From Aestuariimicrobium ganziense (GTDB lineage: Bacteria > Actinomycetota > Actinomycetes > Propionibacteriales > Propionibacteriaceae), in NCBI RefSeq assembly GCF_015352975.1, contig NZ_JACYIZ010000006.1, positions 152,752 to 216,751 on the forward strand: a stretch of 64,000 nt of DNA. The letters are read 5' to 3'. A model generated the notes under the pieces. The model searched no databases. It had not been told where the DNA came from and saw nothing but the letters and a program-made list of their open reading frames with translations. Shown piece by piece: positions 7,765 to 17,288 of the stretch (its first letter is position 1; each line of letters starts with the position of its first letter). The position numbers and the translations under genes are program-made.

Positions 7765-9624
7765 GTGAGCAGGTGGAGGCGTGCTGGACGGGCGGCGGCG
7801 GCCCTGGTCGTCGGCGCGCTCTCGATGTCGCTCGCCTCGCTGGCGCAGGCCACCCCTCCCCCGATGCCGCAGAACCCCTTTCCGGCTGAGGTGCCTGCCC
7901 ACTGGAGTGGTGACGTCATCGTCAAGTTCCGCGACGGAACGCCGGCCGAGCGCACCGCCGCCGGCCGCGAGGGCGCCATCCGCGCGGCCAGCAACCGCGC
8001 CAGACTGCCCCAGGCCGCGCGCGCGAAGCGGGTGCTCGGCAACGAGGCCGCCCTGGTCAGCGGCGGTGGCAACCCCCGGTCGCTGATCGCCACACTCCAA
8101 GCCCGTTCCGACGTCGAATGGGCAGTGCCCGACACCCGCATCGTCCGGGCCACCAACGACACCTACTGGTCGTCACAGTGGAACCTGCAGGAGGGGCTGC
8201 CCGGGTTGTCGGTGACCAGCGCGTGGCAGCGAACGTCTGGTTCTGGTGCGCGGGTGGCCGTGATCGACAGTGGCAGGACCAACCCCCCCGACCTGTCGGG
8301 ACGCTGGCTGGGTGGTTACGACTTCGTCTCCGACCCGACAGCCGGCGGCGACGGCAACGGGCGCGACGGCGACGCGACCGACACCGGTGACTACTGCAAC
8401 AGCGACCCGTCCAGCTGGCACGGCACTGGGGTGGCCGGGACGATCGCCGCCCTCGCCAACAACTCCCGCGACATCGCCGGCGTCGCGCCCGCCAGCCGGG
8501 TCGTCCCGGTGCGGGTGCTGGGACGATGCGGTGGTTACGTCTCCGACCTGATCGACGCGATGCTGTGGTCGGCGGGGATCGCGGTGCCCGGCGCACCCGC
8601 CAACGCGTACCCGGCTCGGGTGCTCAACCTGTCGCTCGCCTCGGTGCAGCCGGAGGCCTGTTCGCCGGCGATGCAGGACGCGATCAACCGAGTGCGAGGG
8701 CGCAATGCCCTGGTGGTGGTCGCGGCCGGCAACGAGTACGCGCCCGCAGCCAGCTATTCACCAGGCAACTGCCAGGGCGTGATGACGGTCGCGGCGAGCA
8801 ACCCCTCGGCCCAGCGGTCCAGCTTCTCCAACTACGGCGGGCCCGTCAGGGTGGCAGCCCCCGGCGGCGAGACCAATGCGCCGGTGCCCTCGCTCGGGCT
8901 GGATGCCGCCACCACGAACAACGGCGCCTACACCACCGTCGGCGTCCTGGGTACCAGCATCGCCGCACCGCACGTCTCCGGGGTGGCGGCGCTGCTGCTG
9001 GCGGCCCATCCGTCGCTGACGCTGGCCCAACTCGAGACGCTGCTCACCCGCACCGCCGAAGGTGCTGACACTTGTAGTGGGTGCGGTGCGGGCATCGTCG
9101 ACGCCAATCTGGCCCTGTCGTGGCTGCCGACGGTGAGCTCGCTCGGGTTCGCGCACACCGGCCTGCCCGGCGGCGAGATGGTGCTGCTCGGTGCAGGGCT
9201 GGCCAGGGTCACCTCGGTGACCATTGGCAGCCTCGACGCGCCGATCGTCGGCAGGAGCGGCGACAACCGCCTGGTCGTGCGCGCCCCCGCCCACCTGGCT
9301 CCGGGCCGCTACCCGGTGAAGGTGTCCAACGGCATGGTGACGACCACCGGCCGGGTCGACGTCGGCTATGTCGACCTGCCGCGCGTGGTGTCGCTGCCGA
9401 CCACGACCGCCGCAGCCAGGGCGGTGATCCAGGTGACCGGACGCGGTTTCCTGCCCGGTGCGACGGTCGACCTGTCGGGCACCCCGGCCGAGGTCACGAC
9501 GGTCTCGCCGGAGAGCCTGTGGTTCGTCGTCCCGGCCGGTGTGAAGGGACGAGTCGTCGTCCGGGTGACCACCAGCCAGGGGACGAGTTCTGCCTCGAAG
9601 GGCTCCATCCTCACCGTGAGCTGA
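7765..9624 (+). CDS. secreted subtilisin-like serine protease (S8) with IPT/TIG-like tail
   Basis: 619-residue exported protease. Residues 1-29 are a Sec signal peptide (RRAGR, hydrophobic core, cleavage near AQA), followed by a propeptide-like region (about 40-130; VIVKFRDGTP is typical of S8 propeptides). The catalytic triad is visible: Asp168 in VAVIDSG, His219 in WHGTGVAG and Ser398 in GTSIAAPHVSG. The oxyanion Asn is in AAGNEY. After residue 450 two Ig-like repeats (SLGFAHTGLPGGEMVLLGAG, then a second copy from PRVVSLPTTT) resemble IPT/TIG domains. Paired Cys in the loops suggest disulfides. It is followed 23 nt later by the amylase gene on the same strand. Confidence 0.93.
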   Translation: MSRWRRAGRAAAALVVGALSMSLASLAQATPPPMPQNPFPAEVPAHWSGDVIVKFRDGTPAERTAAGREGAIRAASNRARLPQAARAKRVLGNEAALVSGGGNPRSLIATLQARSDVEWAVPDTRIVRATNDTYWSSQWNLQEGLPGLSVTSAWQRTSGSGARVAVIDSGRTNPPDLSGRWLGGYDFVSDPTAGGDGNGRDGDATDTGDYCNSDPSSWHGTGVAGTIAALANNSRDIAGVAPASRVVPVRVLGRCGGYVSDLIDAMLWSAGIAVPGAPANAYPARVLNLSLASVQPEACSPAMQDAINRVRGRNALVVVAAGNEYAPAASYSPGNCQGVMTVAASNPSAQRSSFSNYGGPVRVAAPGGETNAPVPSLGLDAATTNNGAYTTVGVLGTSIAAPHVSGVAALLLAAHPSLTLAQLETLLTRTAEGADTCSGCGAGIVDANLALSWLPTVSSLGFAHTGLPGGEMVLLGAGLARVTSVTIGSLDAPIVGRSGDNRLVVRAPAHLAPGRYPVKVSNGMVTTTGRVDVGYVDLPRVVSLPTTTAAARAVIQVTGRGFLPGATVDLSGTPAEVTTVSPESLWFVVPAGVKGRVVVRVTTSQGTSSASKGSILTVS

Positions 9625-9647
9625 CCCGCTCTGGCACGATCAGGGGG

Positions 9648-11102
9648 GTGAGAACCCGCCCCCGATGGATCGTCCTCGTCCTCGCCCTGGCACTGTCGTT
9701 GCTGGCGTCAGCGTGCCGTCAGGATGCCGGGCAGCCCACTCCGAGCCCGACGTCCGCTGCCTCGACGACCCCCCTGAGCCCCGTCGGGCCGGCGATGCCG
9801 GTGGGGGTGCAGATGTTCCAGTGGAACTGGCGCTCGATCGCCGCGGAATGCCCGCAGTTGGCGCGCGACGGCTACTCGTTCCTGCAGACCTCGCCGCCCC
9901 AGGAGTCGATTGCCGGCGATCCGTGGTGGATCGTCTACCAGCCGGTCTCGTACAAGCTGGAGTCGACGCTGGGCACCCGCGAGGAGTTCGCCGCCATGGT
10001 GAAGGCCTGCCAAGAGGTCGGTGTCGAGGTGTTCGCCGACGTGGTGATCAACCACATGACCGGTCAGGACACAGGCGGTACCGGCACGGCCGGGTCGAAG
10101 TTCGAGCACTACCGCTACCCGGGCATCTACGAGCCAGCTGACTTTCACCAGTGCGGGCTGACCGAGGGCAACGAGATCGTCGACTACTCCAACCAGGCGC
10201 AGGTGCAGACCTGTGAGCTGCTTAACCTGTCCGATCTCAACACCTCGTCCGACAAGGTGCGTCGCACGATCGCGGCCTACTTGGACGACCTGATGTCGCT
10301 GGGGGTGGTCGGTTTCCGGGTCGACGCGGCCAAGCACATCAGTGCTGAAGACCTGGCCGCGATCATCGACCTGGTGAAGGTGGAGCCGAAGCTGATCCTC
10401 GAGGTGATCCGCGGAGCCGACAACGAGCCAGTGCAGCCCGAGCAGTACGTCAACATCGGCCCGTCGCAGGAGTTCGGCATCTCGCGCGAGCTGATGAACA
10501 TCTTCGGCAACTACAGCTTCGACTCGGTCAACACCTTCGGCATCGGGTCGTGGCTGCCCAGCAAGAGTGCGATCAGCTTCGTCGACAACCACGACACCGA
10601 GCGCAACGGCGAGTCGCTGTCGATCGCCAACCCCGGCCCCTACCGGCTGGCGCAGGCCTTCCTGCTGGGCTACGGCTACGGCACGCCCGTGCTCTACACG
10701 GGCTATGAGTTCAACTTCGTCACCGACGCCGGCCCTCCGCGCGGTGACGGGTCACGGGTGCAGGACGCCAAGTGCGGCACCCCGCCGTGGACCTGCAACC
10801 ACCGCTCCCCCGCCAATGTCGGCATGATCCAGTTCCACAAGGCGGTCGGTGACGCACCGGTGACGACGATGGCCGAGGGCAACCTGGTCGGCATCCAGCG
10901 CGGAGGCCACGGCTTCGTCGCGATCAACGCCGGCGAGGGCGCGACGGCCGTGCCGTGGGAGACCGGCATGGCCCCGGGGTCCTACTGCAACCTGGCGGTG
11001 CCCGGCTGCACCGAGAAGGTGAGCGTGGGCGACGACGGCAAGATCACCAGCGAGGTGCCCGGCGACACCGTGGTCGCCATCGCCGCCACACACAAGGGCT
11101 GA
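9648..11102 (+). CDS. secreted alpha-amylase lipoprotein (GH13)
   Basis: 484-residue glycoside hydrolase family 13 enzyme, endo-acting on alpha-1,4-glucans. The N-terminal hydrophobic segment ends LLASAC; Cys23 is a likely lipidation site and is followed by a Ser/Thr/Pro linker, so the enzyme is probably tethered outside the membrane. All four GH13 regions are present: FADVVINH (region I), GFRVDAAKH with nucleophile Asp226, ILEVIRG with acid/base Glu252, and FVDNHD with Asp316. It is shorter than amylases with starch-binding domains, and no such domain is visible. The GTG start at 9648 sits directly behind a G-run. Convergent with, and 2 nt from, the XRE regulator gene. Confidence 0.93.
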   Translation: MRTRPRWIVLVLALALSLLASACRQDAGQPTPSPTSAASTTPLSPVGPAMPVGVQMFQWNWRSIAAECPQLARDGYSFLQTSPPQESIAGDPWWIVYQPVSYKLESTLGTREEFAAMVKACQEVGVEVFADVVINHMTGQDTGGTGTAGSKFEHYRYPGIYEPADFHQCGLTEGNEIVDYSNQAQVQTCELLNLSDLNTSSDKVRRTIAAYLDDLMSLGVVGFRVDAAKHISAEDLAAIIDLVKVEPKLILEVIRGADNEPVQPEQYVNIGPSQEFGISRELMNIFGNYSFDSVNTFGIGSWLPSKSAISFVDNHDTERNGESLSIANPGPYRLAQAFLLGYGYGTPVLYTGYEFNFVTDAGPPRGDGSRVQDAKCGTPPWTCNHRSPANVGMIQFHKAVGDAPVTTMAEGNLVGIQRGGHGFVAINAGEGATAVPWETGMAPGSYCNLAVPGCTEKVSVGDDGKITSEVPGDTVVAIAATHKG

Positions 11103-11104
11103 CC

Positions 11105-11848
11105 TCACCGGCCGGGCGACGGCTCGAAGGCGGGCTCGCCCTCGGGGTGGCGCCCGAGTTCGCGGTCGCCGGCAACTCGTTCGTCGAGTTCGTCGACTTC
11201 GTCGAGTTCGTCCGCCTCGTCCACTCCCTCGAGCCACTCACTCAGGGTGGGCGTCGGCCCCTCGCTCCGACTCAGGGCGATCGATCGAAGCCTCGTGCGC
11301 TCGCGAACCTGTTCGCGCCACTCGTTGCGCTGGGCCATGACTTGTTGACTGGTCGGGTGCTGCGTGGCGAGTGCCCGCTCAGCGGAGGCTCCCAGTGCGA
11401 GCTGCTCCGCGAGCGACCGAGCACCACGACGTCGCCGGCCCACAGACGCCGCCACCGGCCGGTAGTTGAAGCCCCCTTGCCCCGAGGGGTTGGCCCACGG
11501 CGAGGCGGCCACCACGTCGAGGTGGGCAGGGAATCGGCGGCCGACGCTGTCGCGCACCGAGTCGGGCGTGCCCATGGGTTCTGCTCGGACCTCGGCCACA
11601 TCGATGACATCCATCCGAAGCCCAGCCAGGTCGAGGATCCGCGCGTACATCGAGAGTGAGGGCTCGCGGTCGCCGCTCTCCCACCGGCCAACGGTGCCGG
11701 GCGCCACCCCGAGCAGGCCAGCCAGCCCTCGTTGGCTGACTCTGAGGATGCGCCTCACCCGTCGGATCAGCCCAGGCACGTCGAGGCCGGTCGAATGCGC
11801 ACCGCTACGCCACCCGCCGCGGTGGCTCGATCGATCTGTTGTCTGCAC
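11105..11848 (-). CDS. XRE-family helix-turn-helix regulator
   Basis: 247 residues. A Cro/C1-type HTH occupies residues about 25-75 (RVSQRGLAGLLGVAPGTVGR, then WESGDREPSLSMYARIL). The rest has no recognised domain: a central basic region and an acidic low-complexity tail (Asp-Glu-Leu repeats near 210-230) encoded by GTTCGTCGAGTTCGTCGACT-like DNA. The start is GTG at 11848 with GGGGGGA 8 nt upstream. Targets unknown; it lies tail-to-tail with the amylase gene, which gives no evidence that it regulates it. Confidence 0.8.
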   Translation of the reverse strand: MQTTDRSSHRGGWRSGAHSTGLDVPGLIRRVRRILRVSQRGLAGLLGVAPGTVGRWESGDREPSLSMYARILDLAGLRMDVIDVAEVRAEPMGTPDSVRDSVGRRFPAHLDVVAASPWANPSGQGGFNYRPVAASVGRRRRGARSLAEQLALGASAERALATQHPTSQQVMAQRNEWREQVRERTRLRSIALSRSEGPTPTLSEWLEGVDEADELDEVDELDERVAGDRELGRHPEGEPAFEPSPGR

Positions 11849-11991
11849 TTGTCCGTCCCCCCACTCGCCCCACGTAGGTTGCCTGAAGATCTCGACACGA
11901 CAGTCGCAGGCAGCACTGACACTTCTGTTCCATGGGCCGGCGCAGACCCGCCTGGCGCCTCTCTCACCGGGCGCTTCTGGGACGAGTGCCT

Positions 11992-12046
11992 ACTCCAGAC
12001 CGTGGGGAGTGCTTCCGTTGCGGAGGCACTCCCCACGGAATGGAGT
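11992..12046. repeat. long intergenic palindrome
   Basis: CCGTGGGGAGTGCTTCCG (12000-12017), loop TTG, and CGGAGGCACTCCCCACGG (12021-12038) form an 18-bp stem with a single G-T pair. A 2x2 internal mismatch and a further 6 bp (ACTCCA/TGGAGT) extend it. It lies in the 300-nt gap between the divergent-facing XRE start and the purL stop, where I see no gene. It could terminate transcription or be a dispersed REP-like element; there is no T-run. Confidence 0.6.
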
Positions 12047-12148
12047 CCACCCAGTCCACCGCGCCCACGAGCCGCCCGGCGGAAGCCGAGGGGCTGCCGA
12101 GGCTGCCGGGGCACGGGCGTGAGCCCGACGCGGACGGCTTGGCGGTCG

Positions 12149-14413
12149 TCAGGCGTTCATGGCGGCGGGGATGGGGGCGGTCCAAGCCTCGCGCAATTCG
12201 TGCAGCGAGACGCTGAACAACCCCTCCACCTTCAACACCGGCTCGGCCGTCACCTCGCCCAGACGCACGACCGGAACCTTGCGCTCGCCGCACAGCCGCT
12301 CGAACTGGTGCAGGTTGTCCACCGGCACCGAGGCCAGAACGCGGCCGGCTGACTCGCTGAACAGGTGCATGGTGTTGCAGCCGTCGGGCAGCGTTACCGA
12401 GGCGCCGAGGTTGCGGCGCAGGCACGACTCGACCAGCGCCTGGGCCAGACCGCCGTCGGCGAGGTCGTGGGCCGAAGTCAGCACCTGCTCCTTGCTGGCG
12501 GCGATCATCACCTTGGCCAGAGCCTTCTCGGCGGCGAAGTCGACCTTGGGCGGGTTGCCGCCGAGGTGGCCATCGTGGACGACGTCGGCCCAGATCGAGC
12601 CGGACAACTCGTCCCTGGTGGTGCCGAGCAGGACGACCACGTCGCCAGGGTTGGCGAACCCGATCGGGGTGCGCCTGTCGACGTCGTCGATCACGCCGAG
12701 CATGCCGACGGTGGGCGTGGGCAGGATCGCCACGTTGCCGGTCTGGTTGTAGAAGCTGACGTTGCCGCCGGTGACCGGGGTGCCCAGCACCTGGCAGCCG
12801 TCGACCAGACCCTTGATCGACTCGACGAACTGCCACATCACCTCGGGGTCCTCGGGAGAGCCGAAGTTGAGGCAGTCGGTGATCGCCACCGGTTCCGCAC
12901 CCGAGGTGGCCACGTTGCGGTAGCTCTCGGCGAGCGCCAACTGGGCACCCAGATACGGGTCGAGGTAGCAGAACCGGCCGTTGCAGTCGGTGGCCAGCGC
13001 GATGCCCAGGCCGGACTCCTCGTCGATGCGGAGCATCCCCGAGTCCTCGGGCTGAGCGAGCACGGTGTTGCCGCGGACGTAGCGGTCGTACTGGTCGGTC
13101 ACCCACGACTTGTCGCACAGGTTGGGCGAACCCACCATCGCCAGCAGTTGGCGCCGCAGTTCGTCGCCGGACTGGGCCCGCGACAGTGCCTCGGCCGGAT
13201 CGCCGTTGACGTCGTCGATCCAGTCCGGACGAGAGATCGGCCGCTCGTAGACCGGTCCGTCGTGCGCCACGGTGCGGGGGTCGACGTCGACGATCGTCTC
13301 GCCGTGCCAGTCGATGATCAGCCGGTCGCCCTCGATCACCTCGCCGACCACCGTGGCCAGCACGTCCCACTTGGCACAGATCTCGAGGAAGCTGTCGACG
13401 TTGGCCGGCTCGACCACCGCCATCATCCGCTCCTGTGACTCGCTCATCAGGATCTCCTCGGGCGCCAGCGAGGGATCGCGCAGTTCCACGAGGTCGAGGT
13501 CGACGTGCATGCCGCCGTCACCAGCACTGGCCAGCTCTGAGGTGGCGCACGAGATGCCGGCCGCCCCGAAGTCCTGGATGCCGCTGATCAGGTTCTCGCC
13601 GAACAGTTCGAGGGTGCACTCGATCAGCAGCTTCTCCATGAACGGGTCGCCGACCTGCACGCTGGGGCGCTTCTTGGGCTTGCCGCCGTCGTCCTCGAAC
13701 GTCTCCGAGGCGAGGATCGAGGCGCCGCCGATGCCGTCACCACCGGTGGCCGCGCCGTACATGATCACCTTGTTGCCCACACCCGAGGCGTGCGCGGTGT
13801 GCAGGTCGTCGTGGCGCAGCAGCCCCACGCACAGGGCGTTGACCAGCGGGTTGCCCAGGTAGGTCTGGTCGAAGACCACCTCGCCACCGATGTTGGGCAG
13901 GCCCAGGCAGTTGCCGTAACCGCCGACGCCGGCGACCACACCGGGCAGCACCCGAGCGGTGTCAGGGGCGTCCAGCGGGCCGAAGCGCAGCGGGTCCATC
14001 ACACCGATCGGACGAGCACCCATCGCCAGGATGTCGCGGACGATGCCGCCGACCCCGGTGGCCGCGCCCTGGTAGGGCTCGACGTAGGACGGGTGGTTGT
14101 GCGACTCGGCCTTGAAGGTGACTGCGTAGCCCTGACCGATGTCGACCACACCGGCGTTCTCACCGATGCCGGCCAGCAAAGGACCGCGCGGGGTCTCCTG
14201 CTTGAGCACCGAGAACCGCTTCAGATGCACCTTGCTCGACTTGTAGGAGCAGTGCTCCGACCACATCACCGAGTACATCGCCAGCTCGGCGCCGGTGGGA
14301 CGACGACCCAGGATCTCGCGGATCCTCGCGTACTCGTCGGCCTTCAGGCCCAGTTCGGCCCACGGCTGCTCGACGTCTGGAGTGTTCTGCGCATGCTCGA
14401 CAGTGTCTGCCAC
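12149..14413 (-). CDS. purL: phosphoribosylformylglycinamidine synthase, large subunit (small-type PurL)
   Basis: Converts FGAR + ATP + ammonia to FGAM, step four of purine synthesis. At 754 residues it is the short form lacking a glutaminase domain and must work with PurQ and PurS, both encoded at 21 kb. Motifs: EHCSYKSSK with an early catalytic His, [22 protein letters not shown], GMGAYxx-like phosphate loops, and the C-terminal [15 protein letters not shown] at 14413 is chosen because TAGATT lies exactly 7 nt upstream, a leaderless start; the TTG nine bases earlier lies inside that spacer. It is transcribed alone, separated from pepN by 128 nt. Confidence 0.97.
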   Translation of the reverse strand: MADTVEHAQNTPDVEQPWAELGLKADEYARIREILGRRPTGAELAMYSVMWSEHCSYKSSKVHLKRFSVLKQETPRGPLLAGIGENAGVVDIGQGYAVTFKAESHNHPSYVEPYQGAATGVGGIVRDILAMGARPIGVMDPLRFGPLDAPDTARVLPGVVAGVGGYGNCLGLPNIGGEVVFDQTYLGNPLVNALCVGLLRHDDLHTAHASGVGNKVIMYGAATGGDGIGGASILASETFEDDGGKPKKRPSVQVGDPFMEKLLIECTLELFGENLISGIQDFGAAGISCATSELASAGDGGMHVDLDLVELRDPSLAPEEILMSESQERMMAVVEPANVDSFLEICAKWDVLATVVGEVIEGDRLIIDWHGETIVDVDPRTVAHDGPVYERPISRPDWIDDVNGDPAEALSRAQSGDELRRQLLAMVGSPNLCDKSWVTDQYDRYVRGNTVLAQPEDSGMLRIDEESGLGIALATDCNGRFCYLDPYLGAQLALAESYRNVATSGAEPVAITDCLNFGSPEDPEVMWQFVESIKGLVDGCQVLGTPVTGGNVSFYNQTGNVAILPTPTVGMLGVIDDVDRRTPIGFANPGDVVVLLGTTRDELSGSIWADVVHDGHLGGNPPKVDFAAEKALAKVMIAASKEQVLTSAHDLADGGLAQALVESCLRRNLGASVTLPDGCNTMHLFSESAGRVLASVPVDNLHQFERLCGERKVPVVRLGEVTAEPVLKVEGLFSVSLHELREAWTAPIPAAMNA

Positions 14414-14420
14414 GGCGACC

Positions 14421-14426
14421 AATCTA
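14421..14426 (-). promoter_or_regulatory. leaderless -10 box (TAGATT) for purL
   Basis: TAGATT on the minus strand ends 7 nt before GTG 14413 and decides the purL start. Confidence 0.6.
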
Positions 14427-14487
14427 GCCGCAACCGGTGGAAGGGCGAACGGGCGACCGGTGGGGGTGGTCAGCCGACGACCAGCAG

Positions 14488-14528
14488 GGTCTCGACACGT
14501 TCGCTCGTCCCTCGCGAACCACTCGACC
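14488..14528. repeat. dispersed 41-bp copy of the 38.5-kb tandem repeat core
   Basis: This 41-nt stretch, starting GGTCTCGACACGTTCGCTCG and ending ACTCGACC, matches the reverse complement of the core of the 61-bp tandem repeats at 38491-38730 at 37 of 41 positions by eye. It lies between the pepN stop and the purL start. Confidence 0.7.
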
Positions 14529-14541
14529 CACGTGGACGGAG

Positions 14542-17127
14542 TCAGGCGTTGAACGCCTGCGCCCGGCCAGCCCGCTCAGCCTGGTCGACCAGTTCGACCA
14601 CCGTCCGGCGAAGTGCCGCGGGCGCGTCCGGGTGCTCGTCCAGCCAGGTCCGGCCTCGGGTGGCGCCCACTTTCGCGTCCGCCGGGAACAACTCCTCCAC
14701 CAGGCGGCCCGCGATCTCCTGCGGGTGCTCGTCCCAGATCGTCACCAGCGACAAGAAGTAGCGGTCGTCGAAGCCGGCGACCAGGTCGCGGTGCAGCGGT
14801 TGTCCCCAACCGGCCAGCGCGGCGCCGACCTGGGCATTGGTCAGCGCCCCCGGCGTCAGGAGGGTGTCGAACAGCTCGGCCTTGCCCTGCGGATCAGGCA
14901 GTCCCGACCGCGCCCCGAGCAACTCGGTGCGTCCGTCGAGGGTGTCGTCGTGGGCCTCCATGTGTGCCTGCAGACCGTCGGCATCGATCCGGCCGTGCAC
15001 AGCCAGCGCGCGCAGCATCGACCACCGCAGTTCGACATTGGTGGTGGTCTCCAAGGCGTCCTGCACCCGGGTCACCAGTTCGGGCGTGCGAGCCATCGCC
15101 AGCGCCCAGGCCCGATCGAGGACGACCGCCCGGTCGTCGGCCGGCTCCTCCCCCGGCGACACCCAGGCACTCAGCGCCTCGGCCAGCCGCAGCCTGGCCG
15201 CGGCCCGCCGCTCTGTGGGCAGGTAGTTCTCGATCATCGACGACGCCTCGGCCAGCAGCGACGCCAGCGACGCGGTGTCGGACTCGGCGCGCGCATGCCG
15301 CACCACCACCTCGAGGAAGTCGTCGACCCGCAGGCGAGCGTCACGCACCCTGGTCTGCAGGTTGGTCCAGACCAGCGCGCGCGCCAGCGGGTCGTCCAAG
15401 CTCGACAGGTGCTCGCGCAGGGTCGCCAGCGAGGCCTCGTCGAACTCGACCTTGGCGTAGGTGAGGTCGTCGGCGTTGACCAGCACCAGCGCCGGCGCGG
15501 GTCGGCCGACCAGCCGCGTCAGCGACGCGCCATCGCCGGCCAGTTCCAGCGGCACGCTCTCGCGCAGCACCAACCGGTCGTCGATGACGTCGTACAACGC
15601 CACCCGTAGGGTGTGCGGTCGTCCGACGTGCTCACCGGTCAGGGCGTCGACCGAGGTCTGCTCGACCGCGAACCGGACGATGCGTCCCTGCTCGACCTCG
15701 ACCACCGGACGCAGCAGGTCCGGCCCGCTGGTGCGCAGCCAGGCCTGCACCCACGACGACAGGTCGCGTCCGCTCTCGGTCTCGAGCGCGGCGACCAGGT
15801 CGGCGAAGGTCGCCGATGAGAACGCACGCTGGGCGAACAGCCGTCGCGACCCGGCCAGGAAGGCCTGCAGCCCGACGTGGTGCACCAACTGCTTGAGCAC
15901 CGCCGCACCCTTGGCGTAGGTGATGCCGTCGAAGTTCTGCCGGGCGGCCTCGACGTCGGCGATGTCGGCGATGATCGGGTGCGTGGTGGGCAGTTCGTCC
16001 TGCTGGTAGGCCCAGGCCTTGCGGCGGCCGGCAAAGGCGACCCAGTTGTCGGTGAACTCGGTGGCGGTCACCGCGGCATGGGTGCCCATGAACTCGGCGA
16101 ACGACTCCTTGAGCCACAGGTCGTCCCACCACTGCGGGGTGACCAGGTCGCCGAACCACATGTGCGACATCTCGTGCAGCACCACGTTGGCGCGCGAGGA
16201 GTACTGTGCGCGAGTGGCCGCGGTACGGAACAGCACCCGTTCGGTGAAGGTGACCAGGCCCGGGTTCTCCATCGCGCCCAGGTTGTACTCGGGCACGAAC
16301 ACCTGCTCGTACTTGCCCCACGGGTAGGGGTGGCCCATGTGCTCGTCGAAGAAGTCCAGACCCTGGCGCATCACGGTGAAGATCGCCTCGGCGTCCAGCG
16401 TGCTGGCTCGTGACGCCCGGCACGCCAACCCGAGCGGCACGACCATCCCGTCCTCACTGAGCCACTCGTCGCTGGCGGTGTGCCAGGGCCCGGCGGCGAC
16501 CGCCACCAGGTAGGACGACAGCGGAGGGGTGGTGTCGAAGCTGTGGGTGGTGCGCTCGTCCAAGGTCGTGGACGAGCGTGCGGCCCCGTTGGCGAGCACG
16601 GTCCAGCCGGCGGGGGCGACCACCTGCATGCTCACCTTCTGCTTGAGGTCGGGCTGGTCGAAGGTGGCGAACACCCGGCGGGCGTCCGACGGCTCGAAGT
16701 GGGTGTAGAGGTAGGTGGTGTCGTCGACCGGGTCGACGAAGCGGTGCAGGCCCTGCCCGGTGCGGGAGTAGCGGGCTCGTCCGGTGATCTCGACGGTGAC
16801 CTCGCTGTCGATCGGCAGGTCGTGCAACCACACCCGGGCGCCGTCGAAGTCGACCTCGGTCCAGGCGCCGTCGATGCTGACCTGGTGCACCTCGCCGAGG
16901 AAGTCGACGAACGTCTCGGGCTCGAGGGCGGTGACCCGCAGCGTCGAGCGGGTGCCGAACCAGGCCTGGTCGGCGTCGGCGGCGCCGGACAGGTCGAGGT
17001 GCACCTCGAGCACGCCGGGAGCGACCGCGGCACTGCGGGCCTGGGCATCGACGCGGGACAGGTTGGCGATGGCCGAGTTGGTGGGGCGGGCCGAGTTGGT
17101 GGGGCTGGCCGGGTTGGTGGGACTCAC
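14542..17127 (-). CDS. pepN: aminopeptidase N (M1)
   Basis: 861-residue zinc aminopeptidase of the M1 family (actinobacterial type) that removes N-terminal amino acids from peptides in the cytoplasm. Motifs: GAMENPG (substrate N-terminus recognition) and the zinc site [10 protein letters not shown] with His318, Glu319, His322, plus the third ligand Glu in WLKESFAEF about 19 residues later. The C-terminal ERAP1-like helical domain is present (about 510-850). The start is uncertain: GTG at 17127 has a weak AGG upstream. The first 20 residues are an unusual [17 protein letters not shown] repeat that precedes the normal family start ([11 protein letters not shown]). Confidence 0.95.
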   Translation of the reverse strand: MSPTNPASPTNSARPTNSAIANLSRVDAQARSAAVAPGVLEVHLDLSGAADADQAWFGTRSTLRVTALEPETFVDFLGEVHQVSIDGAWTEVDFDGARVWLHDLPIDSEVTVEITGRARYSRTGQGLHRFVDPVDDTTYLYTHFEPSDARRVFATFDQPDLKQKVSMQVVAPAGWTVLANGAARSSTTLDERTTHSFDTTPPLSSYLVAVAAGPWHTASDEWLSEDGMVVPLGLACRASRASTLDAEAIFTVMRQGLDFFDEHMGHPYPWGKYEQVFVPEYNLGAMENPGLVTFTERVLFRTAATRAQYSSRANVVLHEMSHMWFGDLVTPQWWDDLWLKESFAEFMGTHAAVTATEFTDNWVAFAGRRKAWAYQQDELPTTHPIIADIADVEAARQNFDGITYAKGAAVLKQLVHHVGLQAFLAGSRRLFAQRAFSSATFADLVAALETESGRDLSSWVQAWLRTSGPDLLRPVVEVEQGRIVRFAVEQTSVDALTGEHVGRPHTLRVALYDVIDDRLVLRESVPLELAGDGASLTRLVGRPAPALVLVNADDLTYAKVEFDEASLATLREHLSSLDDPLARALVWTNLQTRVRDARLRVDDFLEVVVRHARAESDTASLASLLAEASSMIENYLPTERRAAARLRLAEALSAWVSPGEEPADDRAVVLDRAWALAMARTPELVTRVQDALETTTNVELRWSMLRALAVHGRIDADGLQAHMEAHDDTLDGRTELLGARSGLPDPQGKAELFDTLLTPGALTNAQVGAALAGWGQPLHRDLVAGFDDRYFLSLVTIWDEHPQEIAGRLVEELFPADAKVGATRGRTWLDEHPDAPAALRRTVVELVDQAERAGRAQAFNA
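17072..17122. repeat. three 18-bp tandem repeats at the pepN 5' end
   Basis: GCCGAGTTGGTGGGGCGG and two near copies (17072, 17090, 17108) run in phase with the pepN frame and encode the repeated (S/R)PTN(S/P)A peptide. This is either an expanded coding repeat or untranslated leader if pepN starts later. Confidence 0.7.
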
Positions 17128-17243
17128 CCTGCAAGCCAACCACGGACGACCCTCCCGGTCATCGACCGACCCGGCCGAACGACATCAGTCCCGGTGCCGG
17201 ACGAGGGTCCGGACCCCGCCCAGCCGGGCCGGACCGGCGTGGC

Positions 17244-17249
17244 TAGAGT
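17244..17249 (+). promoter_or_regulatory. -10 box (TAGAGT) for the beta-mannosidase operon
   Basis: TAGAGT lies 39 nt before the ATG at 17289, leaving a leader of about 32 nt that contains GGAG at 17279-17282. No convincing -35 is visible. Confidence 0.4.
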
Positions 17250-17288
17250 GGGCCCCAACCGGTACTGGCGACAACAACGGAGTGTGTC

